Origin: Anisakis pegreffii
Taxonomy: Eukaryota; Nematoda; Chromadorea; Rhabditida; Anisakidae
Length of the DNA stretch: 64,000 nucleotides
Direction: 5' to 3'
NCBI GenBank assembly: GCA_035041965.1
Contig: JAPYMA010003042.1
Span: forward strand, 112,895-176,894
A program made the position numbers and the translations under genes. The notes under the pieces were generated by a model, which was not told the DNA's origin, ran no database searches, and saw only the letters and a list, made by a program, of their open reading frames with translations. Shown here piece after piece: positions 61,318 through 64,000 of the stretch (within the stretch, counting starts at the first letter, position 1; each line of letters starts with the position of its first letter).

Positions 61318-62240
61318 AATAACAATATAACAAAAAGCACATCAAATGTGCGAAACAGTAACAATATAAAACAAGTATCAGTAACAATAACAGTTCAACA
61401 ATGACAATAAAACAAAAAACACATCAGGTGTGCAAAACAGTAACAATATGAGCAACAATAAAACAAAAAGCACATCAAATGTGCAAAACAGTAACAAGAT
61501 AAAACAGGTAACAGTAATAATAACAGTTCAACAATAACAATAAAACAAAAAGCACATCAAATGTGCAAAACAGTAACAATATAAAATAAGTAACAGTAGT
61601 AATAACAGTTCAACAATAACAATAAAACAAAAAGCACATCAAATGTGCAAAACAGTAACAATATAAAGCAAGTAACAGTAATAATAACAGTTCAACAATA
61701 ACAATAAAACAAAAAGCACATCAAATGTGCAAAACAGTAACAAGATAAAACAGGTAACAGTAATAATAACAGTTCAACAATAACAATAAAACAAAAAGCA
61801 CATCAAATGTGCGAAACAGTAACAATATAAAACAAGTGACAGTAACAATAACAGCTCAACAATAACAATAAAACAAAAAGCACATCAAATGTGCAAAACA
61901 GTAACAATATAAAACAAGAAACAGTAATAATAACAGTTCAACAATAACAATAAAACAAAAAGCACATCAAATGTGCAAAACAGTAACAATATAAAACAAG
62001 TAACAGTAACAATAACAGTTCAACAATAACAATAAAACAAAAAGCACATCAAATGTGCAAAACAGTAACAAGATAAAACAAGTAACAGTAATAATAACAG
62101 TTCAACAATAACAATAAAGTAAAAAGCACATCAAATGTGCAAAGCAGTAACAATATAAAATAACTAATAGTAACTATAACAGTTCAACCATAATACTAAA
62201 ACAAAAAGCACATCGAATGTGCAAAACAATAACAATATAA
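61318..62240 (+). repeat. Minisatellite, about 82-bp unit, about 12 copies
   Basis: Each unit contains the inverted motif GCACATCAAATGTGC and A/C-rich spacer (CAGTAACAATATAAAACAAG, TAACAGTTCAACAATAACAA). Motif starts are near 61337, 61418, 61469, 61551, 61634, 61715, 61797, 61878, 61960, 62043, 62125 and 62207. The early copies are irregular and the rest are regular. Confidence 0.93.
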
Positions 62241-62420
62241 TTTTTTTCTTCTTATTTAATTATTTTTTAGTTATTTTTTTAATTTTATTTTTTTGATTCA
62301 TTATTTTTTTGTTTATTTTTTTGATTATTTTTTGTTTGTTTGTTTTTTGTTTGTTTTTTTGTTTATTTATTATTTTTTTAGTTTTTTTAAATTATCCATT
62401 TTATTTATTTTCTTTCGTTG
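62240..62420 (+). repeat. Second T-rich tract
   Basis: T runs interrupted by A and G (TTTTTTGTTTATTTTTTTGA), closing the A/C-rich block on its right side as the 58885-59190 tract does on the left. Confidence 0.9.
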
Positions 62421-63811
62421 TTCTTTTTGCCTTCGTTCGTTTTCTGCTGTCGTCGTCCGTCCATTTGTCAATTTTCTATTTTTTCTCAATTTTTGTCCTT
62501 GTGTCGCGTCTGTTCAATGGTACCGTTGGGGGACTTTGGAGGGAAGAGTATTGATTGGGTGGTTTTATTTAATCTCTCCGATTTGATTTCTATATCGAAT
62601 TCCATATCCTTCATTTGAAAATAAGAAGCGCTGTTATTGACAGTCATTTGAGTGCGTTTATGACCAAAGCTGGCTTCGAACGGTGGCAATCAACAATATT
62701 AATATGTACCCATAAGTCCCTGACCCACTGAGCGCCGATGGAGGTATTGCGTCCCATTTCCTTGACCCGAAGTACTTCAAGACCCGACCCGAAGTACTTC
62801 ATCCCCTTACCCGAACCCTGAGCCCATTATGGCATCATCACTTAATGATCAATATTAAACATCTATTTATAATAATAACTAGCAGTGTAACCCTCCATCT
62901 TGGGCGCTGAGGAGCTGGCATAACCGCCCAATGACTCCTCTTCTCTGTTGAAAATTGGATGCCCAAAATATCGGGAAAGGATTTAGAAGGGCATATCTCT
63001 CTGGTCCAAATAACCTTAAAACATCCACCGTTCTACGCCTAGCTATTTCGCCGCATCATTCGCACTTTTGACAAGTAAGCGCTAAGGACTTGAGGATTTC
63101 AGAGATCGATTCATGGGAGGGGGATGGTGGGACTCAGCGTACTGATTTATTCAGGTTCGTTCCTCAAATTAATCAAAATCTTTGGTTTCTTGGATAAATT
63201 GATGATTCCGCCGTTATTGATTGGAGTGCGACTGCGGATTGTATAGTGATAACTATACGGCATAATGGCTATACAGTATTAGCATAAATTGACAAACATC
63301 ATAATAGTTAACAACATAATGAAATGTGACGATGATGAAAATGCATATACAAGAACTAACAGTAAGACAACAATAATATAATAAGATAGCATTATAACAA
63401 ATTTCAAAAACAATCACTGTGTTAGGGATTTAGAAAACAAAATCATCATAATAACAAATTCATGACAATGTAACGCATAAAATTATCCTATTTATCTCTG
63501 TTTCTACTTTTCCTATTCTCATTGTGCTCGCTTGTCTCACTATTATAATCCTTAATATGAATCTATTTGAACTAAGTACAAACTTAAGAACTCTATTCAT
63601 AGTTGTACTCACTACTGCTCTATTTATTGTTATCCTGATACTTTTTCCTCAATGAGGTATCATGCTCTGATGCTAAAATGAATTTTGTGTTAAGTGAAAA
63701 TTAATGACTGTAACCGAATATTGCTGGCGAGGAATTGGTAATGTCCGTGATTGAAATCGATCCGTTGTGTTGTACTGTCGTGCCGCTGTTGCCCCTCTCG
63801 CAACGTTCCAT
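62421..63811. other. Intergenic stretch before right-edge frame
   Basis: A direct repeat GACCCGAAGTACTTCA occurs at about 62765 and 62787. No exon chain is recognised. The sequence becomes AT-rich again between 63250 and 63700. Confidence 0.45.
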
Positions 63812-64000
63812 TCAATTGAAGCTGAGCTGATGCTCCATCCCGATCTGTTCCATGAGATCGGGATGGTCTTCCTTGAACCTCTTGAGGTACCGGCAGCACT
63901 GGTCTGCCCTCCACGCCGCCTCAGAGGCCAGGTGCCTCTTGCGTGGGTTTGACGAGGTCACCTGGACCTCTTCTGCACCTTCATCTGGCACCGCGATATG
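63812..64000 (-). CDS. 3' end of a GC-rich open reading frame, partial
   Basis: On the minus strand, 62 codons are open from the window edge to a TGA at 63814-63812. The peptide is charged, with a basic and Cys-containing segment (NPRKRHLASEAAWRADQCC) and an acidic-helical end (RFKEDHPDLMEQIGMEHQL). GC content jumps relative to the AT-rich neighbour, which may mean a highly biased gene or an element-encoded protein. The family is not recognised and the upstream part lies beyond the window. Confidence 0.42.
   Translation of the reverse strand, partial: HIAVPDEGAEEVQVTSSNPRKRHLASEAAWRADQCCRYLKRFKEDHPDLMEQIGMEHQLSFN

Overview
This window is nuclear DNA from an animal, almost certainly a nematode. 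It is AT-rich, its genes are split into many short exons, and its introns start GT and end TTTCAG or TTGCAG. The gene content is typical of roundworms: a TWK-type two-pore potassium channel, a small GPI-anchored-looking Ly6/three-finger protein, a multi-domain CAP (SCP/TAPS, 'venom allergen-like') gene with C-terminal cysteine hinges, and a DM-domain transcription factor that appears to be trans-spliced behind an upstream gene. I cannot name the species. There are no bacterial features, rRNA genes or CRISPR arrays. All gene models were built by hand from splice sites, codon phase and family motifs, with no alignment.

Layout. 0.9-6.2 kb (+): a complete 13-exon TWK channel, 537 residues, with both selectivity filters. 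11.9-13.1 kb (+): a 3-exon secreted Ly6-like protein. 16.5-27.2 kb (+): the most interesting locus. One signal-peptide exon is followed by three tandem CAP-domain exon arrays. The first two are almost identical and the third is divergent. Each of the first two is followed by its own hinge exon ending in a stop, and then by a Pro/Lys-rich exon of exactly 170 nt to a conserved donor. The phases allow one continuous 649-residue triple-CAP reading frame, or short single-CAP isoforms by alternative use of the hinge exons. 28.4-31.05 kb (-): a DM-domain gene, convergent with the CAP locus. 31.3-37.6 kb (-): a Ser/Arg/Lys-rich, probably nuclear protein gene of at least 15 exons that I do not recognise. 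Its stop lies 239 bp before the DM start codon on the same strand, and a splice acceptor sits 5 nt before that ATG, so the two may form an operon. 38-56 kb is gene-poor and carries GC-rich islands, perfect palindromes, hairpins and a dispersed repeat family with a tRNA-like segment. 56.2-58.0 kb (+): the 3' part of a basic, probably nuclear protein gene with an apparent frameshift at an A-run. 58.9-62.4 kb: a strand-asymmetric low-complexity block of T tracts around an A/C-rich, G-poor core with an approximately 82-bp minisatellite. 63.8-64.0 kb (-): the GC-rich 3' end of an open frame running off the window.

The genes do not form an obvious pathway. The functional links the sequence itself supports are the internal architecture of the CAP locus and the close head-to-tail DM/nuclear-protein pair.
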